Shown: positions 41,190 to 50,005, numbered from the stretch's first letter. The stretch is DNA of 64,000 bases from JAIBJN01 sp963784175 (GCA_963784175.1 CAWAQJ010000013.1:62001-126000), one strand, 5' to 3'. Notes: generated by a model from the sequence alone, not told the origin. Numbers and translations: made by a program.

Positions 41190-41860
41190 GAATCGTCCCG
41201 CAGCCGGTAACCGACCCCACGGACGGTCTCGATCGACGCGCGCCCGAAGGGCCGGTCGACCTTGTCGCGGAGGTAGCGGACGTAGACGTCGATGACGTTC
41301 GAGCGGTTCTCGTAGCCATAGTCCCAGGCGTGCTCGAGCAGCTGGTAGCGGGAGAGCACGTCACCCGGTCGCCGCATGAAGGCCTCGAGGAGCGCGAACT
41401 CCTTCGCTGAGAGGCTTACCTCGACCTCTCCACGCCACGCCCGGCGCGTGGCCGGGTCAAGGCGCAGGTCGCCGACCTCGAGCACGGCCGGCCGCTCGCC
41501 GGCGCCTCGACGGACGAGGGCGCGGAGCCGCGCGAGCAGCTCCGCGAAGGAGAACGGCTTCGGCAGGTAGTCGTCCGCGCCGGCGTCGAGGCCGGCGACG
41601 CGGTCCTCGACCCCGTCGCGGGCGGTGAGCATGAGGACGGGCGCCCAGACGCCGCCCTCGCGCAGCTGCCGGCAGACCTCGATGCCGTCGAGGCCCGGAA
41701 GCATCAGGTCCAGCACCACGGCGTCGTACTCGGCCGCGCGCGCCATCCAGATCGCGTCGTCGCCGGTACGGGCGAGGTCGACCGCGTGTCCCTCCTCCTG
41801 GAGGCCGCGGCGCAGCAGGCTCGCCATCTTCAGCTCGTCTTCGACGACCAGGATCCGCAT
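41186..41860 (-). CDS. OmpR-family response regulator
   Basis: A 224-aa regulator from ATG 41860. Receiver motifs: VVEDE, Asp51 in AVVLDLMLPG, LTARD, and DYLPKPFS. The DNA-binding part has LSAKEFALLEAFMRRPGDVLSR and NVIDVYVRYLRDKVDRPF then TVRGVGYRL. Upstream, in the gap to the PepSY gene, are four ordered half-sites that could be its binding sites, which would make the system autoregulated and drive the PepSY-lipoprotein operon. Confidence 0.92.
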   Translation of the reverse strand: MRILVVEDELKMASLLRRGLQEEGHAVDLARTGDDAIWMARAAEYDAVVLDLMLPGLDGIEVCRQLREGGVWAPVLMLTARDGVEDRVAGLDAGADDYLPKPFSFAELLARLRALVRRGAGERPAVLEVGDLRLDPATRRAWRGEVEVSLSAKEFALLEAFMRRPGDVLSRYQLLEHAWDYGYENRSNVIDVYVRYLRDKVDRPFGRASIETVRGVGYRLRDDS

Positions 41861-41885
41861 CGCCGCTCACATTGTCCCTCCGAAG

Positions 41886-41924
41886 ATGAGAGTCGGATGA
41901 GAGCCGCTCTCACGGCCGTCTCAT
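41886..41924. promoter_or_regulatory. Four-half-site operator between regulator and PepSY genes
   Basis: ATGAGA (41886-41891), ATGAGA (41897-41902), TCTCAC (41908-41913) and TCTCAT (41919-41924) are spaced exactly 11 bases apart, each separated by 5 bases. The two halves are mirror images, so the element combines direct and inverted repeats at one helical turn. This is what cooperative binding by an OmpR-type dimer pair would need. It lies 26 bases from the regulator ATG and 46 from the PepSY ATG. Confidence 0.65.
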
Positions 41925-41969
41925 GCGGCCTCCGTACGGTGCCTCCAGGATCGACAAGGGAGGTTCGGC

Positions 41970-42302
41970 ATGACCCGCAAGTTCGCTCTGATCGCAGTCG
42001 TCGTCATCGCCGTCGGCGCGGTCTCCGCAGGGATCGCCATCGCCGCCGGTGCAGGCGGAGAGGAGGCGCCGCTCACAGGCTCGGCACTCGAGCGCGCGAC
42101 GGACGCAGCCCTCGCACACACCGGCGGCGGGACGGTCACGGAGACCGAGGTCGGCGACGACGGTGCCGCCTATAGCGTGGAGATCCGCCTCGCCGACGGC
42201 AGCCAGGTCGAGGTCAACCTGGACGAGAACTTCAAGGTGATCGGCTCGGACCCGGACGATGATGGCGCCGGCGACGACGAAGGCCCCGGGGACGACGACT
42301 GA
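41970..42302 (+). CDS. Small exported PepSY-like protein with acidic tail
   Basis: A 110-aa protein with GGGAGG six bases before ATG 41970. A signal peptide (RKFALIAVVVIAVGAVSAGI) is followed by a PepSY-like unit: LERATDAALAHTGGGTVTET, then EVGDDGAAYSVEIRLADGSQ and VEVNLDENFKVIG, and an Asp/Gly tail (DPDDDGAGDDEGPGDDD). PepSY domains are small extracytoplasmic modules that can bind or inhibit proteins. It is divergent from the regulator-kinase pair and is followed after 2 bases by a lipoprotein gene, so the three are probably functionally linked. Confidence 0.75.
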   Translation: MTRKFALIAVVVIAVGAVSAGIAIAAGAGGEEAPLTGSALERATDAALAHTGGGTVTETEVGDDGAAYSVEIRLADGSQVEVNLDENFKVIGSDPDDDGAGDDEGPGDDD

Positions 42303-42304
42303 CG

Positions 42305-43075
42305 ATGCGCGCGTCCCTCTGCTGCCTCGCTGCTCTTCCGCTCCTCGTCGTCGCCGCCTGCGGCGGCGGGGACGCGGATGAGCCTGCCCAGGCCACGTCC
42401 TCGGCGGCATCTGCGGAAGCGTCGGCCCCGCCGCTTCCGCAGAAGGACGAGCCGTTCGAGCTCGATCCGGCCAATTTCGTGGACACGATCGACAACCCCT
42501 ACTGGCCCATGACGCCCGGGTCGAGGTGGGTGTACCGCGAGACGGACGCGGAGGGGACGGTGCAGCGGGTGGTGGTCACGGTCACCGACCAGACGAAGGT
42601 GATCGAGGGCATCCCGGCCACGGTCGTGCGCGACACGGTGTCCGAGGGCGGAGAGGTCGTCGAGGACACGTTCGACTGGTACGCGCAGGACAAGTGGGGG
42701 AACATCTGGTACCTCGGCGAGGCCACCAAGGAGTACGACGGCGCCAAGGTCAGCACCGAGGGCTCCTGGGAGGCCGGAGTCGACGGCGCCCTCGCCGGCG
42801 TCGTCGTCCCCGCGCAGCCGGAGCCCGGGCTCGCATACCGGCAGGAGTTCTACGCCGGCGAAGCGGAGGACGAAGCCGTGGTCCTGAGCGTGGACGAGAA
42901 GGCGGAAGTGCCCCAGGGCTCGTACGAGGACGTGCTCATGACGAAGGATCTCAACCCGCTCGAGCCCGACCTCGTCGAGCACAAGTTCTACGCGCAGGGC
43001 GTGGGCCCGGTCCTGGCGATCACGGTGTCCGGCGGCGCGAGCCGCGAGGAGCTCGTCAGCTTCGTCAGCGGGTGA
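42305..43075 (+). CDS. Secreted lipoprotein of unknown function
   Basis: A 256-aa lipoprotein with lipobox VVAAC (Cys19). The mature part contains FVDTIDNPYWPMTPGSRWVY, VTDQTKVIEGIPATVVRDTV, DTFDWYAQDKWGNIWYLGEA and a late VEHKFYAQGVGPVLA. This pattern recurs in actinobacterial exported proteins without known function; the Trp/Tyr-rich beta strands suggest a barrel. It is in an operon with the PepSY gene. The last 11 bases overlap the end of the convergent ABC permease gene. Confidence 0.7.
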   Translation: MRASLCCLAALPLLVVAACGGGDADEPAQATSSAASAEASAPPLPQKDEPFELDPANFVDTIDNPYWPMTPGSRWVYRETDAEGTVQRVVVTVTDQTKVIEGIPATVVRDTVSEGGEVVEDTFDWYAQDKWGNIWYLGEATKEYDGAKVSTEGSWEAGVDGALAGVVVPAQPEPGLAYRQEFYAGEAEDEAVVLSVDEKAEVPQGSYEDVLMTKDLNPLEPDLVEHKFYAQGVGPVLAITVSGGASREELVSFVSG

Positions 43076-43839
43076 CGGCCTTGCGGTAGCGCCAGACCGA
43101 GAGCACGCCGAAGACGGCGATGATCCCGAAGGACCAGAGGACCGCTAGCCAGACGTCGTTGCCCGCGGGTGTGTCGACGAAGAGCGCGCGCGTTGCGTCG
43201 ACCATCGTCGTGAACGGGTTGTGTTCCGCGATGGGCTGGAGCCAGTCGGGCATCGTGTCCACCGGGACGAATGCGGACGACACGAACGTGACCGGGAAGA
43301 GGATGGTGAAGCCGAACGCGTTCGCGGCTTCCGGGGACGACGCAGTCAGCCCGATGAAGGCGAACACCCAGGAGAAGGCGTAGCCGATCAGGAGCAGGAG
43401 CAGGATGCCGGCGAAAATCTCGGGGACGCCGGTGGCGAAGCGAAAGCCGACGATGAAGCCGACCGTGAACATGACGACGAGCTGGATGACGTTCGTGCCG
43501 ACGTCGGCGAGGATCCGGCCCGCCAGCACGGCGGGGCCCCACATGGGGAGCGAGCGGAAGCGGTCGATCAGCCCCTTCTTCAGGTCCTCCGCCAGGCCGA
43601 GCGCGGTGACGAAGCCGCCGAAGACCATCGACTGGACCATGATCCCGGGTATCAGGAAGTCGACGTAGTCGAGCCCCGGCGTCGCGATTGCGCCCCCGAA
43701 GACGTAGACGAACAGGAGCACGAACATGACCGGCTGGACGGTGAAGCCGACCAGCAGGTCGGGCTGGCGCCGGATGCGCGAGCAGGCTCCGCTTGGCCAG
43801 GATGGCCGTGTCCGAAAAGGCGTAGGCGAAGCCGGTCAC
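43065..43839 (-). CDS. ABC-2 type export permease, frame broken by one base
   Basis: Start GTG 43839 (VTGFAYAFSDTAILAKRSLL) overlaps the corrected ATPase stop (GTGA). After residue 20 the frame must shift by one base at about 43779 to continue as RIRRQPDLLVGFTVQPVMFV, then an ordinary ABC-2 permease with six helices, GLIDRFRSLPMWGPAVLAGR and SSAFVPVDTMPDWLQPIAEH, ending VWRYRKAVTR. Corrected length about 257 residues, normal for the family. A CTCGCGC string where CTCCGC is expected looks like one inserted G. It pairs with the upstream ATPase as a drug- or lipid-type exporter. Confidence 0.8.
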
Positions 43840-44829
43840 CCGACCGCCGCCTCGACCGCCGGCTGCTCGTTTCCGTTTCGTCGCTCGGCCTCGCGCAGCG
43901 TGCCCGGTGAGCTTGAGGAAGACGTCGTCGAGGGTGGGGCGGCGCACGGCGATGTCGTCGATGCCGACGCCCGCCTCGTCGAGCCGCCTGACGGCGTCCG
44001 CGATCGCCCCCTGGCGCGAGCGGAGGGGAACGCTCAGAAGCCCGTCGACGCAGGCGGGCTCCTCCTCGGAGATCGGCCTGAGCGCCGAGATCGCCTGGTC
44101 GCGGGTACCGCCGTCGCCGAGCTGGATCTCCAGCCGCTCGCCGCCGACCTGCCCCTTGAGCTCGTCCGGTGTGCCCTCGGCGATCACGACGCCGTGGTCG
44201 ATGACCGCGATCCGTTCGGCGAGCCGGTCTGCCTCGTCCAGGTACTGCGTGGTCAGGAGCACCGTCGTGCCCTGGTCGACGAGAGCCTCGATGGCCTCCC
44301 AGAGCGCCATCCGGCTCGGCAGGTCGAGGCCGGTGGTCGGCTCGTCGAGGAAGAGGATGGGAGGCCGCGCGACGAGGGCGGCGGCGAGGTCGAGGCGGCG
44401 CCGCATGCCGCCCGAGTACGTGCGTACGAGCCGCTCGCTCGCGTCCTCGAGGCCGAAGTCGACCAGTAGTTCCCGCGAACGCTCGCGCGAGGCGTGGCGA
44501 CCCATGTGGTACAGGCGTCCGACGAGCTCGAGGTTCTCGAAGCCGTTCAGGTTCTCGTCCACGGCGGCGTACTGCCCGGCGAGGCCGATGCTCTTGCGTA
44601 CCTCTCCCGGCCGGTCGCGGACGTCGAATCCTGCGACGCGCGCCGTGCCCGCGTCCGGGAGGATCAACGTCGTGAGGATGCGGACGGCCGTCGTCTTGCC
44701 GGCGCCGTTCGGGCCGAGGAGGCCGAAGACGCTGCCGGTCTCCGCCTGGAGGTCGACCCCGCACAGGGCCTTCACGTCGCCGTAGCTCTTCGCGAGCCCC
44801 TGCGTCTCGACTGCGGCTTCCCCCCGCAT
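43836..44829 (-). CDS. ABC exporter ATPase (DrrA type), C-terminus broken by one base
   Basis: ATG 44829. Walker A GLLGPNGAGKTTAVRIL, signature RTYSGGMRRRLDLAAALV, Walker B PPILFLDEPTTGLD and a DrrA-type C-terminal domain (PTLDDVFLKLTGHAA) are all present. After GHAA the frame should shift by one base at about 43893 to read EAERRNGNEQPAVEAAVG and stop in a GTGA overlap with the permease start; as given, it runs on into the permease. Corrected length about 330 residues, typical of DrrA-like ATPases that export antibiotics or lipids. Confidence 0.85.
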
Positions 44830-45082
44830 GCCCCTCACGCTACCGAACCTGCGGTCGGTGATGTCAGAGCGGACGGATCTCGTTGGCGATCGCCGAGATC
44901 TTCACCGCGTACTTCTGTCCAAGGAGAAACGGCCCCTTTCGCCCATGCGGCCATTGAACTCAGACACGCCACGCCGTAGCATCCGCCACTAACCCAGCCG
45001 AGCTGCAGCGTCGCCACAGGCGAGTCCGACGCGCCGAGCACATGGGAAATCCGGGATTCCCCCCGACTGAGGAGGACCGACA
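44830..45082. other. 250-base divergent gap before the GH25 gene
   Basis: The gap holds the promoter of the ABC exporter and of the lysozyme gene. On the minus strand 44864-44940 reads like a short coding tail (PFLLGQKYAVKISAIANEIR and a stop) but has no start codon and an in-frame stop just upstream, so I cannot call a gene. GGAGGA lies seven bases before the lysozyme ATG. Confidence 0.4.
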
Positions 45083-45904
45083 ATGAACCATGGAATCGAT
45101 GTCCACGGTGACAAGGGAGCGGTCGACTGGGAGCGCGTCCGCGGCTTCGGTGTCTCGTTCGCCTGGGTCAAGGCGACCGAGGGCAAGACTTTCGACGACG
45201 AGCGCTTCACCCACAACCGTCGAGCCGCGAAAGCCGCCGGGATCCGGGTCGGGGCCTATCACTACGCCCGACCCGATAACAACACCCCGCGCGAAGAGGC
45301 CGAGCACTTCCTTCGCGTTGCGAAGCCGGTCGCCGGCGAACTCCTTCCTGCCCTCGACTTCGAGGAACCCAAGGCCCGCGGGCTCGCACCCTCCACGCTT
45401 GTCCGCTGGGCGGATGACTGGCTCGAGATCGTGGAGGCCGCGATTGGAGCCCGCCCGGTCTTCTACTCGTTCCCGTCTTACATCTCTTCCGAGATGGGTG
45501 GAGGCGGGCTCGCGCTCGACGAGGGTCCCCTCTGGTTGGCAAGCTTCGGGCCGAACAATGGCGAGGTCCATTCGGTCTCCCCGGTCGGCGTCTTCCAGAA
45601 GATCGCGACGCACCAGTTCACGTCCAAGGGCCGCGTCCCCGGTGTCCGCGGCAACTGCGATCGCAACACCCTCCTCGACTCGAGCCTCGACAAGATCACC
45701 TATCAAGGCCCCGCGTCGAAGGTGAAATTCGAGCTCTGGGATGACGAGCGCAAGCTCGCCGAGTCTCAGAGCGTTGTCGCCGGCGGCGCTGAAGAGGCAG
45801 ATCGCTACCGGCGGTTCGTCGCCTTCCGATCTGCCCTCGCTCTCCGTCAACTTCGCGGCGAAAAGGCGCTCGGCACGATTTCAATCAAGCGCAGATCGAT
45901 CTAG
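45083..45904 (+). CDS. GH25-family lysozyme-like protein
   Basis: A 273-aa protein. Residues 1 to about 195 form a GH25 (Chalaropsis-type) muramidase barrel: GIDVHGDKGAVDWERV with Asp6, FAWVKATEGKTFDDERF, VGAYHYARP, LPALDFEEP with Asp92 and Glu94 as catalytic acids, and FQKIATHQFTSKGRVPGVRGNCDRN near the end. The last 70 residues are a separate charged segment of unknown role (DDERKLAESQSVVAGG). No signal peptide is present, which is usual for phage endolysins and some bacterial GH25 proteins. Codon use looks slightly less GC-rich than its neighbours, so a phage origin is possible but no other phage gene is near. Confidence 0.8.
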   Translation: MNHGIDVHGDKGAVDWERVRGFGVSFAWVKATEGKTFDDERFTHNRRAAKAAGIRVGAYHYARPDNNTPREEAEHFLRVAKPVAGELLPALDFEEPKARGLAPSTLVRWADDWLEIVEAAIGARPVFYSFPSYISSEMGGGGLALDEGPLWLASFGPNNGEVHSVSPVGVFQKIATHQFTSKGRVPGVRGNCDRNTLLDSSLDKITYQGPASKVKFELWDDERKLAESQSVVAGGAEEADRYRRFVAFRSALALRQLRGEKALGTISIKRRSI

Positions 45905-45922
45905 CCCTCCCAGTTCTTGAGA

Positions 45923-46412
45923 TCAGCCGTCGAGCGGCGTGAAGTCCATGATCCAGTTCGTCTCCCAGGTCTCGCCGTCGTCCTCCGAGAAGGCCTGCTC
46001 CCACCGCGGGGTCGGAGTCGTGATCCCCGACCAGATGAACCGCATGCGGATGGGCCTTCCCTCGAAGGTGTCGTCGCCCTCGAAGATGCCGACGTCGCCC
46101 GAGAAGGAGCCGAACACAGGCGCGTCGAGGAGACCGGGTCGCCGGGTGTCCGCCCAGTAGATCGCCCACTGATCCTTCTGCGGGTCGTAGAAGCGGAAGG
46201 ACATGCCGATGAAGCCGCCGTCGTGGTCCGTGCGGAACTCGTCCTCGTTCCCGAGCCCGTCGAGCAGCGGGCGGGCGATGCTCAACGCCTCGAATTCGAC
46301 CCACTCGGTCGAGCCCTGCGAGCCGCTCCTTCAGCACACGGTTGTGCACCTTCCAGCTGCCCATCCAGAAGTCGAAATCCCGCGCCCCGTTTCTGGTCTT
46401 GGTCGCGTTCAT
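45923..46412 (-). CDS. DUF1579-like protein, frame broken by one base
   Basis: Start ATG 46412, chosen for GGGAGG seven bases upstream over the ATG nine codons earlier. The first frame reads MNATKTRNGARDFDFWMGSW and KVHNRVLKERLAG; one extra base near 46313 then shifts it to STEWVEFEALSIARPLLDGL, through DGGFIGMSFRFYDPQKDQWAIY, IYWADTRRPGLL and ending WIMDFTPLDG. The DFDFWxGxW start and the WxIYWxD middle are typical of DUF1579-type proteins of unknown function, about 160 residues as here. Divergent from the WYL regulator gene, which may control it. Confidence 0.7.
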
Positions 46413-46457
46413 GATCAGGCCTCCCAACGTCGATTCCATGCCGCCACCCTAACGGCC

Positions 46458-46484
46458 AAATAGGGCGGTTTCCGCCCTCTATTT
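46458..46484. promoter_or_regulatory. Imperfect palindrome between DUF1579-like and WYL regulator genes
   Basis: AAATA-GGGCGG-TTT-CCGCCC-TC-TATTT. The 6-bp GGGCGG/CCGCCC core is perfect and the outer AAATA/TATTT arms are offset by two bases. It is centred about 30 bases before the regulator ATG, a usual place for an autoregulated operator. Confidence 0.45.
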
Positions 46485-46500
46485 CTGCGACACTGGACGC

Positions 46501-47454
46501 ATGGGCTCGCCGACCTCCAACCTCCTCGAGCTCCTCGAGCTGCTCCAGGCCCGCCCGGTCGTGACCGGGCGGGAGATCGCCGAACGCCTCGGCGTCGACA
46601 CGCGCACGGTGCGCCGGTACCTGACCGTTCTCCAAGAGCTGGGGATCCCGATCGAGGGCCAGCGCGGGGTCGGCGGCGGCTACCGGATGCGCCCTGGCTA
46701 CCGGCTGCCGCCGCTCATGCTCGGAAACGACGAGGCGGTGGTCGTCGTGCTCGGCCTCCTCGCCGCGCGGCGGCTCGGGCTGGACACCGCGAGCGGGGCG
46801 GCCGAGGGGGCGCTGGAGAAGATCCACCGCGTCCTGCCGGCCGATCTCCGCCGCCAGGTTGAGGCGCTCGAGCGAACGCTCGGGTTCACTGCCGGCCCCA
46901 CCTCCGGTGCACCGGTCCCGGGCGAGACCGTCCTCATGCTCGCCGACGCCGTCCGCCGCGGGCGGCGCGTGCGGCTGACCTACCGCTCCTACACCGGCGA
47001 GACCTCGCGGCGCGACCTGAGCCCGTTCGGGCTCGTCGTCCACGCGGGCCGCTGGTATCTCGCCGCTCACGACCATGACCGCGAGGCCCTTCGTACGTTC
47101 CGCATCGACCGGATGACGCGCGTCACGGTGGGCGAGGCCGACGCGGAAGCTCCTCCCGAGGGCTTCGACGCCGTCGCGCACGTCTCGGCCTCGCTGGCCC
47201 GCGTGCCGTGGACGTGGGAGGTCGAGGTGGTGCTCGACCTCTCGCTCGAGCGGGCCGCCGACCGGGTCCCCGCGACCCTCGCCGAGCTCAGCCAGCTCGA
47301 CGGCCGGACGCTCCTGCGCATGCGCGTCGAGTCGCTCGACTGGACTGCGAGCCTGCTGGCCGGACTCGGCTGCGGGTTCGCGATCCGCGCGCCCGACGAG
47401 CTCCGTGCGAGCGTGCGCGACCTCGGCGCCCGCCTCGCTGCCGCGGCCGCCTAG
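46501..47454 (+). CDS. YafY-type HTH/WYL transcriptional regulator
   Basis: A 317-aa regulator. Residues about 5-60 are a DeoR-like helix-turn-helix (LLELLQARPVVTGREIAERL, GVDTRTVRRYLTVLQELGI). Residues about 140-220 are a WYL domain (RRVRLTYRSYTGETSRRDLS, PFGLVVHAGRWYLAAHDHD) and the end is the WCX extension. WYL proteins respond to small ligands or nucleic acids. Divergent from the DUF1579-like gene, with a palindrome in between. Family members near small enzyme-like genes often repress them. Confidence 0.9.
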   Translation: MGSPTSNLLELLELLQARPVVTGREIAERLGVDTRTVRRYLTVLQELGIPIEGQRGVGGGYRMRPGYRLPPLMLGNDEAVVVVLGLLAARRLGLDTASGAAEGALEKIHRVLPADLRRQVEALERTLGFTAGPTSGAPVPGETVLMLADAVRRGRRVRLTYRSYTGETSRRDLSPFGLVVHAGRWYLAAHDHDREALRTFRIDRMTRVTVGEADAEAPPEGFDAVAHVSASLARVPWTWEVEVVLDLSLERAADRVPATLAELSQLDGRTLLRMRVESLDWTASLLAGLGCGFAIRAPDELRASVRDLGARLAAAAA

Positions 47455-47482
47455 CCGCCGAATCCGGACAGGCTTCAGCGGC

Positions 47483-48907
47483 ATGTCCGAATGTGTCTCG
47501 TCTCGGCCTGCTCGTCCTGATATCCCTCCCGGCATGGAAGCGTTCTCCGCGGTTGCGACGACGGGGATCTACTGCCGCCCCGAGTGCCCGGCGAAGCCGC
47601 TGCCACAGCACGTGACGAAGTACCGGCTCGCGGCCGCCGCCGAGGCTGCCGGATACCGCGCGTGTCTCCGCTGTCGGCCCTACCGCTCGCCAGACGCGCT
47701 CGACTGGTCGGCGCCCGAGCTCGTCTGCCGCGGCGTCCAGCTGATTCTCGGCGGCGCCCTCGATGGCGGGACGGAGGCAGAGCTCGGCGCCCGCCTCGGC
47801 GTCTCGGCGCGCCATCTGCGCCGGCTCTTCTCCGCCCACCTCGGCGTCACGCCGGACGGCCTTGCGCGCTCGGCGCGCACCCACTTCGCGCGCCGGCTCC
47901 TGGACGAGACCGACCTGAGCGTCAGCGAGGTCGCGTTCGCCGCCGGCTTCGGGAGCGTGCGCCAGTTCAACCGCGCCTGCCGCGACGTCTTTCGCATGCC
48001 GCCGCGGGAGCTCCGCGCACGCCGGCGGAAGAGCGACCCGCTGGCAGCCGAGAACGGCCTCACTCTGCGCGTGCCGTTCGACGGCGCCCTCGACTGGTGC
48101 TCGCTTCTCGGCTACTTCGAGGCACGGGCGATTCCGGGTGTGGAGAGCGTCTCGGGCGAGACGTACAGGCGAACGATCGTCGCCGGCGGAGAGCCCGGCG
48201 TCCTCGAGCTCATGCCGGGCGGCGACGACCACCTGCTCCTGCGCGTCCACCTCGCGCACTGGGACGAGCTCATGCACGTCGTCTCGCGTGCGCGCCGGAT
48301 CGCGAACCTCGACGCCGACATGGCGGAGCCTGCGGCACAGCTCGGCGTCGATCCCGTGGTCGGCCCGCTCCTGCGGAAGCGGCCGGGCCTGCGAGTGCCC
48401 GGGACGTGGGATCCGTACGAGACGGGCGTGCGGGCCATCCTCGGCCAGCAGGTCAGCGTCGCCGGCGCAAACACGCTTGCAGGCCGCCTCGTCGAGCGGC
48501 TCGGGACGCCGGTGCCGTTCGACCGCTTCGGCCTGACCCGCCTGTTCCCGTCGCCGCCCACCCTGGCCGAAGCCGACCTCTCCGAGCTCGGCCTGACGGG
48601 CTCGAGGGCCGCCGCTGTCCGCTCCTTCGCGCGCGCGGTCGCGGAGGACGAGATCCGGCTCGACCGCAGCGTCGGGCTCGACCGCCTCGTCGACTCGATC
48701 CAGGCGGTCGACGGGCTCGGCCCGTGGACGGCGCACTACATCGCCCTGCGCATCGGCGAGCGCGATGCCTGGCCGGCGACCGATCTCGGCCTCCGCCGCG
48801 CGCTGGGCGCGCACGCGCCAACCGTCGCCGAGCATTGGCGCCCGTGGCGGGCGCTCGCGGCGACGCACCTGTGGCTGGCCGACTCCGGCGAGCGCCGGGC
48901 CGCGTAG
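47483..48907 (+). CDS. alkA: Ada-type regulator fused to AlkA 3-methyladenine glycosylase
   Basis: A protein of 474 aa from ATG 47483 (457 from ATG 47534). The N-terminal Ada zinc domain has TTGIYCRPECPAKP and CLRCRPY, giving the four Cys of the methyl-accepting site. An AraC-type HTH follows (ARLGVSARHLRRLFSAHLGV, VSEVAFAAGFGSVRQFNRAC). The rest (about 210-470) is an AlkA glycosylase with YETGVRAILGQQVSVAGA, a helix-hairpin-helix IQAVDGLGPWTAHYIALR and the catalytic Asp in PATDLGLRRAL. It removes alkylated bases and probably induces itself. The separate O6-methyltransferase is not adjacent. The earlier start keeps more of the zinc domain. Confidence 0.88.
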   Translation: MSECVSSRPARPDIPPGMEAFSAVATTGIYCRPECPAKPLPQHVTKYRLAAAAEAAGYRACLRCRPYRSPDALDWSAPELVCRGVQLILGGALDGGTEAELGARLGVSARHLRRLFSAHLGVTPDGLARSARTHFARRLLDETDLSVSEVAFAAGFGSVRQFNRACRDVFRMPPRELRARRRKSDPLAAENGLTLRVPFDGALDWCSLLGYFEARAIPGVESVSGETYRRTIVAGGEPGVLELMPGGDDHLLLRVHLAHWDELMHVVSRARRIANLDADMAEPAAQLGVDPVVGPLLRKRPGLRVPGTWDPYETGVRAILGQQVSVAGANTLAGRLVERLGTPVPFDRFGLTRLFPSPPTLAEADLSELGLTGSRAAAVRSFARAVAEDEIRLDRSVGLDRLVDSIQAVDGLGPWTAHYIALRIGERDAWPATDLGLRRALGAHAPTVAEHWRPWRALAATHLWLADSGERRAA

Positions 48908-48911
48908 CTCT

Positions 48912-49964
48912 CTACGCGGAGGCCCGGTGGATCAGCCGGGTCGGGCAGACGACGAACTCGTCGTCGACGCTCGCGTCGTCGATGCGGCGCAGGAGGAGCT
49001 CCGCCATGGCCTCGGTCATCACCTCGAGGGGCTGGCGCACCGTCGTGAGCGGCGGGTTCGTCGAGGCGGCGTCGTCGACGTCGTCGAAGCCGATCACGGC
49101 GACGTCGTCGGGCACGCGGCGTCCCAGTGCCTGGAGCGTCTCGAGCGCGCCGATCGCCATCGGGTCGTTGGCAACGAAGACGCCGTCGAGCGCAGGGTGG
49201 CGGCGCAGCAGTGCCTTCATCGCGCGCGCGCCGGCCTCCTTGCTGAAGTCGCCGTGCTCGACGAGGCCCTTCCGGAGCCGCTGGCCGGAGTCGCGGAGCG
49301 CGTCGGTGTAGCCCTCGAAGCGGTCGACTCCCACTGTCATGTCCAGGGGCCCGGTGATGGTGCCGACCTTGCTTCGGCCCGCGGAGAGCAGGTGCGAGGT
49401 CGCGGCCCTGGCGCCCCCGCGGTTGTCGGCGTCCACGTAGGGGAGGCGCTCGCCGGGGCGAGGCCGGCCGCTCAGCACGGTGGGAACTCCGGCCTCCGTG
49501 AGCGCGCGCGGGAGCGGGTCGTCACCGTGGAGCGACATGAGAATGACGCCGTCGACATGGCCGTGCCTGATGTACCGCTCGACCTTCACGTGCTCGCGCT
49601 CGCCGCGAGCGAGCAGGAGGAGAAGCTGGAGCTCCGTGTCGGCGATCGCCGACGAGATCCCCTGCATGATCGAGGGAAAGAACGGGTCGGAGAAGACGCG
49701 GCTCTCGGACTCCGAGACGACGAGGGCGATCGTGTCCGTGCGCTTGGTGACCAGGCTCCGGGCCGCGCGGTTGGGAACGTAGCCGAGGCGCGCGATCGCC
49801 TTCTCGACCGCTTTCCTCGTGTCGGGCCGCACCTTGGGCGAGCGGTTGACGACGCGGGAAACCGTGGCCGTCGAGACCGCCGCGAGCCGGGCGACCTCCT
49901 CGAGCGTGGGGGCCGGTCGGCGCACACCACGATCTCCGGAATTCGTCTTTACATCCTGAGACAC
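48912..49964 (-). CDS. LacI-family repressor of the sugar-uptake operon
   Basis: A 350-aa regulator, start GTG 49964. The HTH is TLEEVARLAAVSTATVSRVVN; the ligand-binding core includes LARGEREHVKVERYIRHGHVDG, DADNRGGARAATSHLLSAG and FVANDPMAIGAL. TACAAT (49972-49977) lies seven bases before the GTG, so the transcript is probably leaderless. Operators covering that -10 box mean the repressor should control itself and the divergent binding protein-permease-glucosidase operon. The inducer is likely a beta-glucoside or oligosaccharide, by analogy with neighbouring genes. Confidence 0.9.
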   Translation of the reverse strand: MSQDVKTNSGDRGVRRPAPTLEEVARLAAVSTATVSRVVNRSPKVRPDTRKAVEKAIARLGYVPNRAARSLVTKRTDTIALVVSESESRVFSDPFFPSIMQGISSAIADTELQLLLLLARGEREHVKVERYIRHGHVDGVILMSLHGDDPLPRALTEAGVPTVLSGRPRPGERLPYVDADNRGGARAATSHLLSAGRSKVGTITGPLDMTVGVDRFEGYTDALRDSGQRLRKGLVEHGDFSKEAGARAMKALLRRHPALDGVFVANDPMAIGALETLQALGRRVPDDVAVIGFDDVDDAASTNPPLTTVRQPLEVMTEAMAELLLRRIDDASVDDEFVVCPTRLIHRASA

Positions 49965-49973
49965 GATGTGTAT

Positions 49974-50005
49974 TGTAAGCGCTTCCACGAATGAAAGCGC
50001 TTACA
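49974..50005. promoter_or_regulatory. Two LacI-type operators
   Basis: TGTAAGCGCTTCCA (49974-49987) and TGAAAGCGCTTACA (49992-50005) share the palindromic core AAGCGCTT, a typical LacI/CebR-type operator, with centres 18 bases apart. The first overlaps the LacI -10 box, and both lie about 70-100 bases before the binding protein gene. Confidence 0.8.

Noticed and set aside
44864..44960. Short coding-like stretch on the minus strand upstream of the ABC ATPase gene
   Set aside because: Only about 30 codons, no start codon, an in-frame stop just upstream and no recognisable family.
45083..45904. GH25 lysozyme as a sign of a prophage
   Set aside because: No holin, integrase, structural gene or attachment site is found nearby; a lone muramidase is not enough.
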